The position numbers and the translations under genes were made by a program. 64,000 nt of DNA from Haloechinothrix aidingensis (GTDB taxonomy: Bacteria; Actinomycetota; Actinomycetes; Mycobacteriales; Pseudonocardiaceae): the NCBI RefSeq assembly GCF_013450155.1, contig NZ_JACCKD010000008.1, positions 1 to 64,000 of the forward strand. Direction: 5' to 3'. The notes under the pieces are model-generated. The model searched no databases and had not been told where the DNA came from. It saw only the letters and a program-made list of their open reading frames with translations. Each line of letters starts with the position of its first letter. Position 1 is the first letter of the stretch. Positions 44,709 through 54,377 of the stretch are shown piece after piece.

Positions 44709-45842
44709 ATGACACAGCCGGCACAGGAGCAGAATCACGACGACGGCTTCCGGCCGGGACTGGAAGGTGTGGTCGCGTTTCGCACCGAGATCGCCGAACC
44801 CGACCGGGACGGCGGTGCGCTGCGTTACCGCGGGGTCGACATCGAGGACCTCGCGGGCAAGGTCACCTTCGGCGACGTCTGGGCACTGCTCGTGGACGGC
44901 TCCTTCGGGCAGGGCCTGCCGCCTGCCGAACCGTTCCCGCTGCCCGTGCACTCCGGCGACGTGCGGGTCGACGTGCAGGCAGCGCTGGCGATGCTCGCGC
45001 CCATCTGGGGCTACGAGCCGGTGCTGGACATCAGCGACGAGCAGGCCCGCGAGCAGCTGGCGCGCGCCGCGGTGATGGCGCTGTCCTACGTGGCCCAGTC
45101 GGCGCGCGGCATCCACCAGCCCGCGGTACCGCAGGCGCGGGTGGACGAGGCGTCGACGATCGCCGAGCGGTTCATGACCCGGTGGCGCGGCGACCCGGAC
45201 CCGGCGCACGTGAAGGCGATCGACGCCTACCTGGTCTCGGCGGCCGAACACGGCATGAACGCCTCCACGTTCACCGCACGGGTGATCACCTCCACCGGGG
45301 CCGATGTGGCGGCGGCGCTGTCCGGCGCCATCGGCGCCATGTCCGGTCCGCTGCACGGGGGCGCGCCCGCGCGGGTGCTGCCGATGGTCGACGAGGTCGA
45401 ACGAACCGGAGACGCCCGCGGGGTGGTGCGCGGCATCCTGGACCGCAACGAGCGGCTGATGGGCTTCGGGCACCGCGTGTACCGGGCCGAGGACCCACGT
45501 GCACGGGTGCTGCGCCGCACAGCCAAGGAGCTCGGGGCACCCAGGTTCGAGGCAGCGGAGGCTCTGGAGCAGGCCGCGCTCACCGAGCTGCGCGAGCGGC
45601 GGCCGGACCGGCCGATCGAGACCAACGTCGAGTTCTGGGCGGCGCTGGTCCTGGACTTCGCCGAGGTCCCTACGCACATGATGCCTGCGATATTCACCTG
45701 CGCCCGGACTGCGGGCTGGTGCGCCCACATCCTGGAGCAGAAGCGCACCGGTCGCCTGGTCCGCCCCTCGGCCACCTACGTCGGCCCCGGGCCGCGCCAC
45801 CCGGACGCGGTGGACGGCTGGCAGGCCGTCACCCCACCCTAG
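44709..45842 (+). CDS. citA: Citrate synthase 2 (CitA-type)
   Basis: 377-residue short citrate synthase. GVDIEDLAG near residue 43, histidines in SAAEHGMNAST (about 180) and MSGPLHGGAPA (about 215), GFGHRVYRAEDPRA near 255 and ILEQKRTGRLVRPSATYVGP at the C-terminus match the CitA subgroup. The position of the catalytic aspartate (NVDFY in GltA) reads NVEFW here, a Glu. It may act as citrate or methylcitrate synthase. ATG 44709 with GTGAGGAG just upstream. The reading frame that runs across it in +2 (44696 to 47347) is a shadow until the next gene. Confidence 0.9.
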   Translation: MTQPAQEQNHDDGFRPGLEGVVAFRTEIAEPDRDGGALRYRGVDIEDLAGKVTFGDVWALLVDGSFGQGLPPAEPFPLPVHSGDVRVDVQAALAMLAPIWGYEPVLDISDEQAREQLARAAVMALSYVAQSARGIHQPAVPQARVDEASTIAERFMTRWRGDPDPAHVKAIDAYLVSAAEHGMNASTFTARVITSTGADVAAALSGAIGAMSGPLHGGAPARVLPMVDEVERTGDARGVVRGILDRNERLMGFGHRVYRAEDPRARVLRRTAKELGAPRFEAAEALEQAALTELRERRPDRPIETNVEFWAALVLDFAEVPTHMMPAIFTCARTAGWCAHILEQKRTGRLVRPSATYVGPGPRHPDAVDGWQAVTPP

Positions 45843-45852
45843 GATGCGAGCC

Positions 45853-45895
45853 GAATGACGCTTTCAGTCCACCGCGCGAGCTGAAAGCGTCATTC
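45853..45895. repeat. Perfect 15-bp palindrome after citA
   Basis: GAATGACGCTTTCAG (45853-45867) and its exact complement (45881-45895) around a 13-nt spacer, 10 nt after the citA stop. Probable terminator; GAATGACGC-type palindromes may be a repeat family in this group. Shares GAGCCGAA with the other dispersed palindromes at its left edge (45849-45856). Confidence 0.7.
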
Positions 45896-45946
45896 AGCAC
45901 AACCCGGGTCGGGGTGTGGCGGGCGGCACAATGCTCGGGCGGCAGA

Positions 45947-47347
45947 ATGGCGCGCATGCTACCGACGACCGAGTTCGCGCTCCTGCGGCGCATCGCGACC
46001 GAGCAGGCCACCGGGCGCGCGCCCTCCCTTGTCGCTGCCGTCGTGCGGGACGGGAAGATCACCTGGTCCGGCGCGCGTGGCTACCTGGACAGCCCCAGCG
46101 ACGGGTCCGGCGCCGGCACCGGCGCGGCCCAGCGGATCGAGCCGGACAACGACACGCAGTACCGCATCGGCTCGATCACCAAGCCGTTCATCGCCCTGCT
46201 GGTGCTGCGCCTGCGCGACGAAGGGGCGCTGGAGCTGAACGACCCGCTGGAACGGCACCTGCCGGGCACCGAGCTCGGTCACCTGACCATCGCCCAGCTG
46301 CTGTCCCACACCTCGGGCCTGACCGCGGAGTCCCCCGGCGAATGGTGGGAACGCAGCCCCGGCACCGACTGGCCCGGGCTCGCCTCCCGCCTGGACAGCG
46401 ACTCCGTCAAGCTCCGGCCGGGCGGGCGCTTCCACTACTCCAACGTCGGTTACGGCACCCTCGGTGAGCTGGTCGCCCGGCACCGCGGCACGAGCTGGCT
46501 GGACGCGCTGCGCACCGAGATCCTCAACCCCCTCGGCATGCACCGGACGAGCGCGCACCCGCAGGGGCGCCACGCCACGGGGTGGGCCGTGCACCCGTTC
46601 GCCGACGTCGTGCTGCCCGAGCCCGCGCACGACGCGGGGGCCATGGCTCCCGCCGGGCAGCTGTGGTCGACCGTCACCGACCTCGCGCGTTTCGTCGCGC
46701 TCGTCGGCGGGCACACCGGCGGCATCCTGCGCCCCGACACCGTCGCCGCGATGCGCGAGGTGGCGGCCGTGGACAGCAGCGACGCCTGGGTCGCAGGCTA
46801 CGGCCTCGGTTTCCAGCTGGTACGCCACCAGGGGCGCGTCCTGGCCGGGCACACCGGTTCGATGCCCGGGTTCCTCGCCTCGGCGATGATCGACCCGGCG
46901 ACGGGGACCGGCGCGCTGGCGATGGCCAACACCACCTCGGGCCCGGCGATACTCGGTCTCGTCCTCGACCTCATCGGGCTGGCCGACGAGCACGAGCCGG
47001 CGCTCCCCGTGCCGTGGCAGCCCGCGCACGTCGACCCGGCGCTGCTCGAACTCACCGGCCTGTGGCACTGGGGCCCCACCCCGTTCCACGTGCGGGCGCT
47101 CCCCGACGGGTGGCTGGACCTCTACCCGGCATCCGGCAAGGGCCGGGCGTCCCGGTTCCGCCCGCTTGGCCAGGACCGCTGGGAAGGGCTCGACGGGTAC
47201 TACTCCGGCGAGACGCTACGTGTCGGCCGTGGCACGGACGGCACACCCCGGCACCTGGAGCTGGCGACTTTCGTCTTCACGCGCACTCCCTATGATCCGA
47301 AGGCCCCGATCCCCGGCGGTGTCGACGAGCGCGGTTGGCGCGCGTGA
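45947..47347 (+). CDS. Beta-lactamase-fold serine hydrolase
   Basis: 466-residue class C-type serine hydrolase. The nucleophile motif SITK (IGSITKPFIALL) lies near residue 83, tyrosine in FHYSNVGYGTLGEL near 165 and the third motif HTG in LAGHTGSMPG near 303. A C-terminal beta domain follows, with HVRALPDGWLDLYPASGKG. No signal peptide is seen, so it is probably cytoplasmic, an esterase or peptidase rather than a resistance enzyme. ATG 45947 (MARM) or 45956 are equally possible. Lies 104 nt after citA. Confidence 0.85.
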   Translation: MARMLPTTEFALLRRIATEQATGRAPSLVAAVVRDGKITWSGARGYLDSPSDGSGAGTGAAQRIEPDNDTQYRIGSITKPFIALLVLRLRDEGALELNDPLERHLPGTELGHLTIAQLLSHTSGLTAESPGEWWERSPGTDWPGLASRLDSDSVKLRPGGRFHYSNVGYGTLGELVARHRGTSWLDALRTEILNPLGMHRTSAHPQGRHATGWAVHPFADVVLPEPAHDAGAMAPAGQLWSTVTDLARFVALVGGHTGGILRPDTVAAMREVAAVDSSDAWVAGYGLGFQLVRHQGRVLAGHTGSMPGFLASAMIDPATGTGALAMANTTSGPAILGLVLDLIGLADEHEPALPVPWQPAHVDPALLELTGLWHWGPTPFHVRALPDGWLDLYPASGKGRASRFRPLGQDRWEGLDGYYSGETLRVGRGTDGTPRHLELATFVFTRTPYDPKAPIPGGVDERGWRA

Positions 47348-48487
<1,140 letters not shown>

Positions 48488-48511
48488 TACTCGGCAAACC
48501 GATCGAACCAC

Positions 48512-48546
48512 GCGTGGTGGTCACCCCGAACGGGTGACCACCACGC
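48512..48546 (+). terminator. Terminator of serC
   Basis: Perfect 15-bp stem GCGTGGTGGTCACCC (48512-48526) with 48532-48546 and a 5-nt loop CGAAC, 24 nt after the serC stop. Confidence 0.85.
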
Positions 48547-48651
48547 TGTCGTTCGCGACAAGATCACTCACGACTCGGCGTGCCTGCGGGGTCAAGCCGA
48601 CTCGCCGAACTATCCTGAGCGCGCAGTACGTTACGTCGTGGGAGGCGGGAG

Positions 48652-49590
48652 ATGCGCACGCTGAGGGTTGTCGGGCTGGGAGAGGACGGCACGTCCGTCG
48701 TCTGCGAGCATCCCGACACCGGCGAACAGTTCCAGATCCCCGCCGACGACCGGCTACGCGCGGCCGCCCGCGGCGACATCACGCGGCTTGGACAGATCCA
48801 GATCGAGTTGGAGAGCCACATGCGGCCACGCGAGATCCAGGCGCGGATCCGGGGCGGGGAGTCCGTCGAGCACGTGGCGACCAGCGCCGGCATCCCCATG
48901 CAGCGAGTCGAGCGGTACGCCCACCCCGTGCTGCTCGAGCGCGCCCGCGTCGCCGAGCTCGCCCAGCAAGCGCACCCGGTGCGGGAGGACGGGCCGGATG
49001 TCCGCACGCTCGGTGAAGTGGTCGCGCACGCTTTCGGGGTGCGCGGTCAGGACTACACCAAGGCAGGCTGGGACGCGTGGCGCGGCGAGGACGGCAAGTG
49101 GGTCATCCAGCTACGGTGGACGGCCGGTCGTTCGGACAACACCGCGCACTGGGTGTTCACCTCGGGTTCGCACGGCGGCACCGTCACCGACCTCGACGCC
49201 GATGCCGAGGAGATGCTCAACCCGCACGCGCACCGCGCCCCGCGCACGCTGCGCCCGGTGGAGCCGATCTCCGCTGCCCGTACGGCGGCCGGGACCGAGC
49301 AGCCCACGCTCGACTCCTCCGGTGACGGCGAGAGCTACCACGCGCACAACGGGCAGCTACCGCACGGCGACACCCCACCCGGCACGCACGGCACCGAGCC
49401 CCCTGGTACCGGCATGACCGGTGCGGACGCGCCAGTACCGGAACCCGACGACGACACCACCGAGCTGCCAACCGTTCCCGCGGGTCCGGACAGCGCCGAC
49501 GGGTCCGGCGTGCGGCGCAGGAAACACCATCCGGTGGTGCCTGCCTGGGAGGATGTGCTGCTCGGCGTCCGTTCCCAGCGCGGCAGCTGA
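48652..49590 (+). CDS. sepH: Septation protein SepH
   Basis: 312-residue actinobacterial cell-division protein. The N-terminal DUF3071 domain (LRVVGLGEDGTSVVCEHPDT, GDITRLGQIQIELESHMRP, HVATSAGIPMQRVERYAHP; residues 3-100) with its helix-turn-helix is intact. The C-terminal ~140 residues are low complexity (Pro, Gly, His, Asp), as is usual. In Streptomyces and mycobacteria SepH binds FtsZ and promotes its assembly. ATG 48652 with GGGAGG 6-7 nt upstream. Placement between serC and the DUF2537 gene matches the mycobacterial order. Confidence 0.93.
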   Translation: MRTLRVVGLGEDGTSVVCEHPDTGEQFQIPADDRLRAAARGDITRLGQIQIELESHMRPREIQARIRGGESVEHVATSAGIPMQRVERYAHPVLLERARVAELAQQAHPVREDGPDVRTLGEVVAHAFGVRGQDYTKAGWDAWRGEDGKWVIQLRWTAGRSDNTAHWVFTSGSHGGTVTDLDADAEEMLNPHAHRAPRTLRPVEPISAARTAAGTEQPTLDSSGDGESYHAHNGQLPHGDTPPGTHGTEPPGTGMTGADAPVPEPDDDTTELPTVPAGPDSADGSGVRRRKHHPVVPAWEDVLLGVRSQRGS

Positions 49591-49651
49591 GCCCTGGCGA
49601 CCGCCCCGTACCGCCCCGCTGACGCGGGCTCGAACCCTGGGGGAGTAGCGG

Positions 49652-50314
49652 CTACAGCCAGGTGATCAGCAATGCCGTCCAGGACGCCACGAGCCCGGCG
49701 GCAGCCCCGAAGCACACCCAGCGCAGCACGGGCACCCGGCGCCCCAGCCAGAGGGACGGCGCGAGGCCGAGCGTGACCAGCAGCGCCGCGGCCAGCGAGT
49801 GCCAGCTGCCGCCGGAGTCGTCACCGGTTGCCCTTCCAAGCGCGAGCAGCCCGACGAAGACGAAGACCCCCGTGAACGCGGACACGGCCAGCCCGGATCC
49901 CCACGGGGTCGGCTCCCCGGGGGATCTGCGGAACAGTCGCGTCCCGTGCGGGCTGGCGTGCCGGGGGCCGCCCTGCTCGCTCGCGGGATCGGGGACCGCG
50001 ACGCTGGCTGCCCCGGTCACCGGGTCGATCACGTGCACGGGCCTGCGTAGCTGCGTGGCCACCCTGCCGGCGAGCTGGCGTCCGCGCTGGGTGATCAGAC
50101 CCATCGCATCCTGGCCGGGCTCACTGAGCCCTGCCTCACGGCCGTCCCGCGCCTGCTGCACCGCGCTGCCCACCCGCGCCCACTCGTGCAGTGCCGCGGC
50201 CAGCTCCGCGCCGAGCGGGAGCTGCTCGGGCTGAACCTCCCGAGCCGCGTCCTCACCGCCGGTGCCGTCGCGTTCAGCCAGCACCGCGCGCCCGTCGTGG
50301 ATCCGCAGCTCCAC
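49652..50314 (-). CDS. DUF2537 membrane protein
   Basis: 220-residue protein. The N-terminal ~130 residues are soluble and acidic, beginning VELRIHDGRAVLAERDG; two to three hydrophobic segments follow (about 145-170, 178-195, 202-218). This is the DUF2537 layout found beside SepH in mycobacteria. GTG 50314 has GGAGG 5 nt upstream. Function unknown. Convergent with sepH, which ends 61 nt away. Confidence 0.78.
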   Translation of the reverse strand: MELRIHDGRAVLAERDGTGGEDAAREVQPEQLPLGAELAAALHEWARVGSAVQQARDGREAGLSEPGQDAMGLITQRGRQLAGRVATQLRRPVHVIDPVTGAASVAVPDPASEQGGPRHASPHGTRLFRRSPGEPTPWGSGLAVSAFTGVFVFVGLLALGRATGDDSGGSWHSLAAALLVTLGLAPSLWLGRRVPVLRWVCFGAAAGLVASWTALLITWL

Positions 50315-50427
50315 CCCGCACCTCCTCGTCAGCCCAGGATCGGTGCATTCACGGTAGCCTGCCGTTCCCGCCGGATCCTGCGGGCTCATACATCAGCCAC
50401 GTACGCGACCCCCGCACGATCCCGCCG

Positions 50428-51297
50428 TCACCAGCCCTCGGTGGGCACCGGGTGGTCCGGCGGCGAACCATCCCTGTCCGGTTCGTGCGCGGCCCTGTTG
50501 GTCAGCTCGTAGAACGCGACCGCGCCCGCGGTTGCGATGTTGAGCGAGTCCACCCCGTCCGCCATGGGGATGTGCACGGCAGTGTCCGCCGCGTCGATGG
50601 CCTCCCGGGACAGCCCGTGACCTTCCGAGCCGAGCAGCAGGGCCACACGCCCGTGACCGCGCCCCGCGAACCCGGCGAGGTCCTGCGAGCCCGCGGACGG
50701 CGTGAGTGCCGCGACGTGAAAGCCGTACCCGCGCAGCAGGGAGACGCCCTCCGGCCACGGCGTGAGCGGCGCGAACGGTACCCGCAGCACCGTCCCCATG
50801 GACACCCGCACGCTGCGGCGGTACAGCGGGTCGGAACACCCCGGCCCCAGCAGGACGCCACCCACGCCGAGTGCGGCGACGTTACGGAACAGCGCTCCGA
50901 GGTTCTCGTGGTCACCGACGCCTTCCAGCACCGCGACCGTCGACGCCTGTCGCGCGACGGCCTCCGCGTCCGGAAGCCGGGCACGGTCGGCGACCGCGAG
51001 TACGCCCCTGTTGAGGTGGAACCCGACGACCTCCGCCATGGTCTCCGCGTCGGCGACATACACCGGCACGTCCGTTCCGTCGAGATCGTCGGCCAGCTCG
51101 GTCACCCGGCGCTGTACCCCGAGCACGGCCCGGATCGGGTACGGCGAGGCGAGCATACGCCGCACGACCACGGTTCCCTCCGCGATCACCAGTCCCCGCC
51201 CGCCAGGGCGGTCCGGCCTGCGGTCCGCCCTGGCGAGGTCGCGGAAGTCGTCGACCCTCCGGTCGGTACTGCTGGCGACGCGGATCACCTCGGCCAT
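50428..51297 (-). CDS. SpoU/TrmH-family rRNA methyltransferase
   Basis: 289-residue 2'-O-methyltransferase of the SPOUT superfamily. Motifs: LEGVGDHENLGALFRNVAAL near 118-137 (motif 1), LLLGSEGHGLS near 213 (motif 2) and IPMADGVDSLNIATAGAVAF near 238-257 (motif 3) that form the knot and SAM pocket. It likely methylates 23S rRNA. The usual relatives include TsnR, conferring thiostrepton resistance; the sequence does not decide which site is modified. ATG 51297 has GAAGG directly upstream and CACACT 7 nt further, so a leaderless start is possible. Confidence 0.9.
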   Translation of the reverse strand: MAEVIRVASSTDRRVDDFRDLARADRRPDRPGGRGLVIAEGTVVVRRMLASPYPIRAVLGVQRRVTELADDLDGTDVPVYVADAETMAEVVGFHLNRGVLAVADRARLPDAEAVARQASTVAVLEGVGDHENLGALFRNVAALGVGGVLLGPGCSDPLYRRSVRVSMGTVLRVPFAPLTPWPEGVSLLRGYGFHVAALTPSAGSQDLAGFAGRGHGRVALLLGSEGHGLSREAIDAADTAVHIPMADGVDSLNIATAGAVAFYELTNRAAHEPDRDGSPPDHPVPTEGW

Positions 51298-51598
51298 CCT
51301 TCAGAGTGTGCCACCCGCCTGGCGGGCCACGAGCCACGCACCGATGCCACGTGCCGTCCGCACCGTGCACGAGCACGGCCCCGGACGGCGGCCCGATCCC
51401 GGCGAATTCACTCGAATACTCGCCGTCGTGCGCAAAACTCCCCGCTGACAATGCGCAGAGTGATCAGATTCCCGCACGGGTGCACCAATTTGGCCGCTAG
51501 CAGGCCGCGGAGATGCTGTGTCACGGTGAGCCGTCGGGGTCCGCCACAGGTGTGCCATCAAGGAGTGCGTGCGATCGAGAGAGTGATGGTCGAGGTGA
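51298..51598. other. Divergent intergenic region, no gene seen
   Basis: 301 nt between the SPOUT methyltransferase (-) and the GCS2-type ligase (+). It contains short inverted repeats near 51310-51330 and GTGCACGAGCACGG-like sequence near 51365-51378, and a locally AT-richer stretch 51405-51500. No protein-coding frame or RNA is convincing. Confidence 0.5.
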
Positions 51599-53257
51599 GT
51601 GGTGACAACAAGCTGTGGCGCAGCAACGGATGCGCAGGCGGAACCTGTCAGCGTCCCGGAGAGCCGCGCCTGGACTGCCGGTAGCGAAGATTCCGAGCAG
51701 AGCTACGCGCACATCCCGCACCAGACCGGTGCCGGGCACGGCGACGTGGGTGTCGCGACAGCCGGGACGGATACCTCGGCCGAACCGCTCAGCCCGCGCG
51801 ACCGGATGCCGTACCGCCACAAGGTGCAGCGCTGCCTGGACGCACTCGAGCGGATGCTCGCCGACGGCAGCTTCTCCTTCCCGCACAAGCGCATCGGCCT
51901 CGAGCTCGAGCTGAACCTCGTGGACCGGGCGTTGCGCCCGTCGATGAGCAATACGCTGATGCTCGAGCGGCTGGGCGACCCGGTGTTCACCACGGAGCTC
52001 GGCAAGCACAACCTCGAGCTCAACGTGCGCCCCCGGCCGCTCGCAGGCGACTCCCTCGGCGAGCTGGAGCGAGAGCTGCACGGCTACCTCGCGGGGGCCG
52101 CATCGACGGCCCGCGATGCCTGCGGGGATCTGGTGGTCATCGGCATCCTGCCCACGCTGACGAGCGAGCACTTCCGCTCCGAGTGGCTGACCGACAACCA
52201 GCGGTACTGCCTGCTCAACAACGAGATCCTGGCGGCGCGTGGCGAACGGACCCTTCTCCAGATGGACGGGGCTCCGCTGCTGGGAAGCTCGCCCGACCGG
52301 CTGCACAGCTACGCCGACACGATCCTTCCCGAGGCGGCGTGTACCTCGGCTCAGCTGCATCTGCAGGTAGGGCCGGAGGACTTCGCCACGCACTGGAACG
52401 CGGCCCAGTGCCTGGCAGGCGTGCAGCTCGCGATCGGCGCCAACTCGCCGTTCCTGCTCGGCAAGGCCCTCTGGCACGAGACACGGGTCCCGCTGTTCCT
52501 GCAGGCCACCGATACCCGGCCGGAGGAGCTGAAGACGCAGGGGGTACGGCCGAGGGTGTGGTTCGGCGAGAGGTGGGTCACCTCGATCTTCGACCTGTTC
52601 GAGGAGAACGTCCGGTACTTCCCCGGCCTGCTGCCCGAGACCGATGCCGAGGACCCGCTGGAGACCCTGGAGGCCGGGTCGGCACCGCAGCTGTCCGAGC
52701 TGCGCATGCACAACGGCACCGTCTGGCGCTGGAACCGCCCTGTCTACGACGTCGTGGACGGCACTCCCCACCTGCGCATCGAGAACCGCGTGCTGCCCGC
52801 GGGACCTACGGTGATCGACATGCTCGCCAACGCGGCGTTCTTCTACGGCGCGCAGCGCGCTCTCGCCGACGCCGAGCGACCGGTCTGGACACAGATGTCC
52901 TTCCAGGCAGCGGAGGAGAACCTCTACGCGGGCGCGCGGCACGGGATGCACGCGGATCTGTACTGGCCGGGTATCGGGTGGGTCCCCCCGGACGAGCTCG
53001 CCCTGCGGGTGCTGATCCCGCTGGCGCACGAGGGCCTGCGGTCCTCCGGCGTCCCCGCGGCGCTCGCCGACTACTACCTCGATGTGCTGCGGCAGCGGTG
53101 CATCGCCCGGCGCAACGGCTCGGACTGGCAGCGCGAGTCGGTGATGCGGCTCGAGGCGCGCGGTTTCGACCGGCGCGAGGCGTTGAACCGGATGCTCGCC
53201 GGCTACATCGACCGCGCTGTGGACGGCGCGCCGGTACACGAATGGAGCCTGCTCTAG
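51599..53257 (+). CDS. GCS2-type glutamate--cysteine ligase-like protein
   Basis: 552-residue carboxylate-amine ligase-like protein. The glutamine synthetase-like fold is marked by RIGLELELNLVDRALRP (near residue 98), TTELGKHNLELNVRPRPL near 131-148, and LRIENRVLPAGPTVIDMLAN near 390-410. Members are annotated as glutamate-cysteine ligases, but actinobacteria use mycothiol and many such proteins have other amine partners, so substrate is open. The first ~68 residues are low complexity and may not be translated; GTG 51599 has GAGG 5 nt upstream. Its TAG stop (53255-53257) lies within the CTAG flanking the MITE-like element. Confidence 0.82.
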   Translation: MVTTSCGAATDAQAEPVSVPESRAWTAGSEDSEQSYAHIPHQTGAGHGDVGVATAGTDTSAEPLSPRDRMPYRHKVQRCLDALERMLADGSFSFPHKRIGLELELNLVDRALRPSMSNTLMLERLGDPVFTTELGKHNLELNVRPRPLAGDSLGELERELHGYLAGAASTARDACGDLVVIGILPTLTSEHFRSEWLTDNQRYCLLNNEILAARGERTLLQMDGAPLLGSSPDRLHSYADTILPEAACTSAQLHLQVGPEDFATHWNAAQCLAGVQLAIGANSPFLLGKALWHETRVPLFLQATDTRPEELKTQGVRPRVWFGERWVTSIFDLFEENVRYFPGLLPETDAEDPLETLEAGSAPQLSELRMHNGTVWRWNRPVYDVVDGTPHLRIENRVLPAGPTVIDMLANAAFFYGAQRALADAERPVWTQMSFQAAEENLYAGARHGMHADLYWPGIGWVPPDELALRVLIPLAHEGLRSSGVPAALADYYLDVLRQRCIARRNGSDWQRESVMRLEARGFDRREALNRMLAGYIDRAVDGAPVHEWSLL

Positions 53258-53427
53258 GCCGTGTCTCTTGATCCCCTCCGTCGCGAGCGGGGATCAGCGT
53301 GGTGGCTGGCATCGGGTCGCGCTTGGAGGAGCCGCCGGTAGTGGTCCCTATCGGTGGCGACGAGAACGCCGCCAGCCGCCGCGCTGGCCCCGCGCAGCAG
53401 GCAAGTGGGATCGAGAGACACGGCCTA
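53254..53427. mobile_element. MITE-like element with 22-bp inverted ends including CTAG
   Basis: Left end CTAGGCCGTGTCTCTTGATC and right end GATCGAGAGACACGGCCTAG match as inverted repeats over 22 bp with one mismatch, and enclose ~130 bp with no transposase. CTAG at both edges could be a target duplication (IS families of actinobacteria use such sites), leaving a 166-bp body (53258-53423). The left CTAG supplies the TAG stop of the ligase gene. The minus-strand frame inside is not a convincing transposase. Confidence 0.7.
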
Positions 53428-53506
53428 GGGGGTGGTCCCGGACGTGCGTGTACTTTAAGCTCGCACTGACGGCTTGTGACGTTTCGAACACGGAACGGAG
53501 TCATTC

Positions 53507-54184
53507 ATGGCGCACGCACCGCAGCACCCGACGGACCTGGTTTCGCTGTCCCAGGCGCTGCGGAGCGCCACGAGCGAGGCGCACGACCGCGCGCACCGGT
53601 CGCGGTACATGACCGAGCTGCTCGCGGGGTCGCTGAGCATCGAGAGCTACGCCCAGCTGGCGGGCCAGTACTACTTCGTGTACCACACGCTGGAGGAGGC
53701 CACCCGCGCGATGCGCCACCACCCACTCGGGGGGCGTTTCGCGCTCGACGAGCTCACCCGGCTGCCGGCACTCTCCGCGGACCTCGCCTACCTGCTCGGC
53801 CCCGGGTGGCGCACGGCGATCGACCCGCTACCGGCCACGCGCAGGTACTGCAAGCGGATGCGCGCGGTCGCGTTCGACAGCCCGGCCGGGCTGGTCGCGC
53901 ACCACTACACGCGCTACCTCGGCGACCTCGCCGGTGGCCAGGTCGTGCGGCGGCTGTTGCGCGACACCTACGGCATCACGGACGACGGTGCGCTCTTCTA
54001 CCGGTTCGACCGCATCACGAACCCGCACGCGTTCCGCACCACCTATCGCGCGCTCCTGGACAGTTCGCCGTGGACCGACCGCGAGCGACGGTCCATCGTG
54101 GAGGAGTCGTTGCTGGCCTACGAGCTGAACATCGCGGTCCTCGGCGAGCTCGCCGACGACATTCCCGAACTCCAGGCAGCGTAG
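53507..54184 (+). CDS. Heme oxygenase, biliverdin-producing
   Basis: 225-residue HO-1-type heme oxygenase that opens heme to biliverdin, CO and Fe(II). The proximal histidine is His26 in TSEAHDRAHRSRYM, and the distal-helix motif is GDLAGGQVVRRLL near 137-149. GQYYFVYHTLEEA near 51-63 is also typical. Length matches HmuO-type enzymes (~215 residues). ATG 53507 has GGAG 8 nt upstream. No adjacent heme transporter and no iron box upstream is visible. Confidence 0.93.
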   Translation: MAHAPQHPTDLVSLSQALRSATSEAHDRAHRSRYMTELLAGSLSIESYAQLAGQYYFVYHTLEEATRAMRHHPLGGRFALDELTRLPALSADLAYLLGPGWRTAIDPLPATRRYCKRMRAVAFDSPAGLVAHHYTRYLGDLAGGQVVRRLLRDTYGITDDGALFYRFDRITNPHAFRTTYRALLDSSPWTDRERRSIVEESLLAYELNIAVLGELADDIPELQAA

Positions 54185-54193
54185 GGGAATTTG

Positions 54194-54205
54194 TCGATAT
54201 ATCGA
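54194..54205. other. 12-bp perfect palindrome after heme oxygenase
   Basis: TCGATATATCGA is self-complementary, 10 nt after the heme oxygenase stop, in an AT-rich pocket. It may belong to a terminator or a regulator site for downstream genes. Confidence 0.35.
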
Positions 54206-54236
54206 TAAGCGCGATGTGGTTCCCGCAACACGCGCG

Positions 54237-54267
54237 TTGACTTCGAGCGTGCTCGAAGGAGCAAGCT
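54237..54267 (+). promoter_or_regulatory. MerR-type long-spacer promoter, site 1
   Basis: TTGACT (54237-54242), 19-nt spacer containing the perfect palindrome CTTCGAGC-GT-GCTCGAAG and CAAGCT (54262-54267). The layout matches promoters activated by MerR-family (AdhR/NmlR-like) regulators. It lies ~110 bp upstream of sodA. A second such site is at 55148-55178. Confidence 0.6.
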
Positions 54268-54377
54268 GGTTCCGGACGATCACCGGTGCACCCCGTTCGC
54301 CCGCTACCACGCGCACTACTAGGTTTGGTAAGCGAACGTCATCGGTACAGTGACACAACCGGACCCAAGGAGGGCGC

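Noticed and set aside
44696-47347. 883-residue plus-strand ORF spanning citA and the serine hydrolase
   Set aside because: The first ~415 residues are the +2 shadow of citA and Arg-rich; the true protein starts at 45947. It is not a fusion.
52806-53504. Minus-strand ORF covering the MITE-like element as a transposase
   Set aside because: Low-complexity Arg/Pro/Gly composition, reads partly antisense to the ligase gene, no DDE-like segment.
54185-54377. Small ORF or attachment site between heme oxygenase and sodA
   Set aside because: Only short frames without ribosome sites; the region is better explained by the palindrome and MerR-type promoter.
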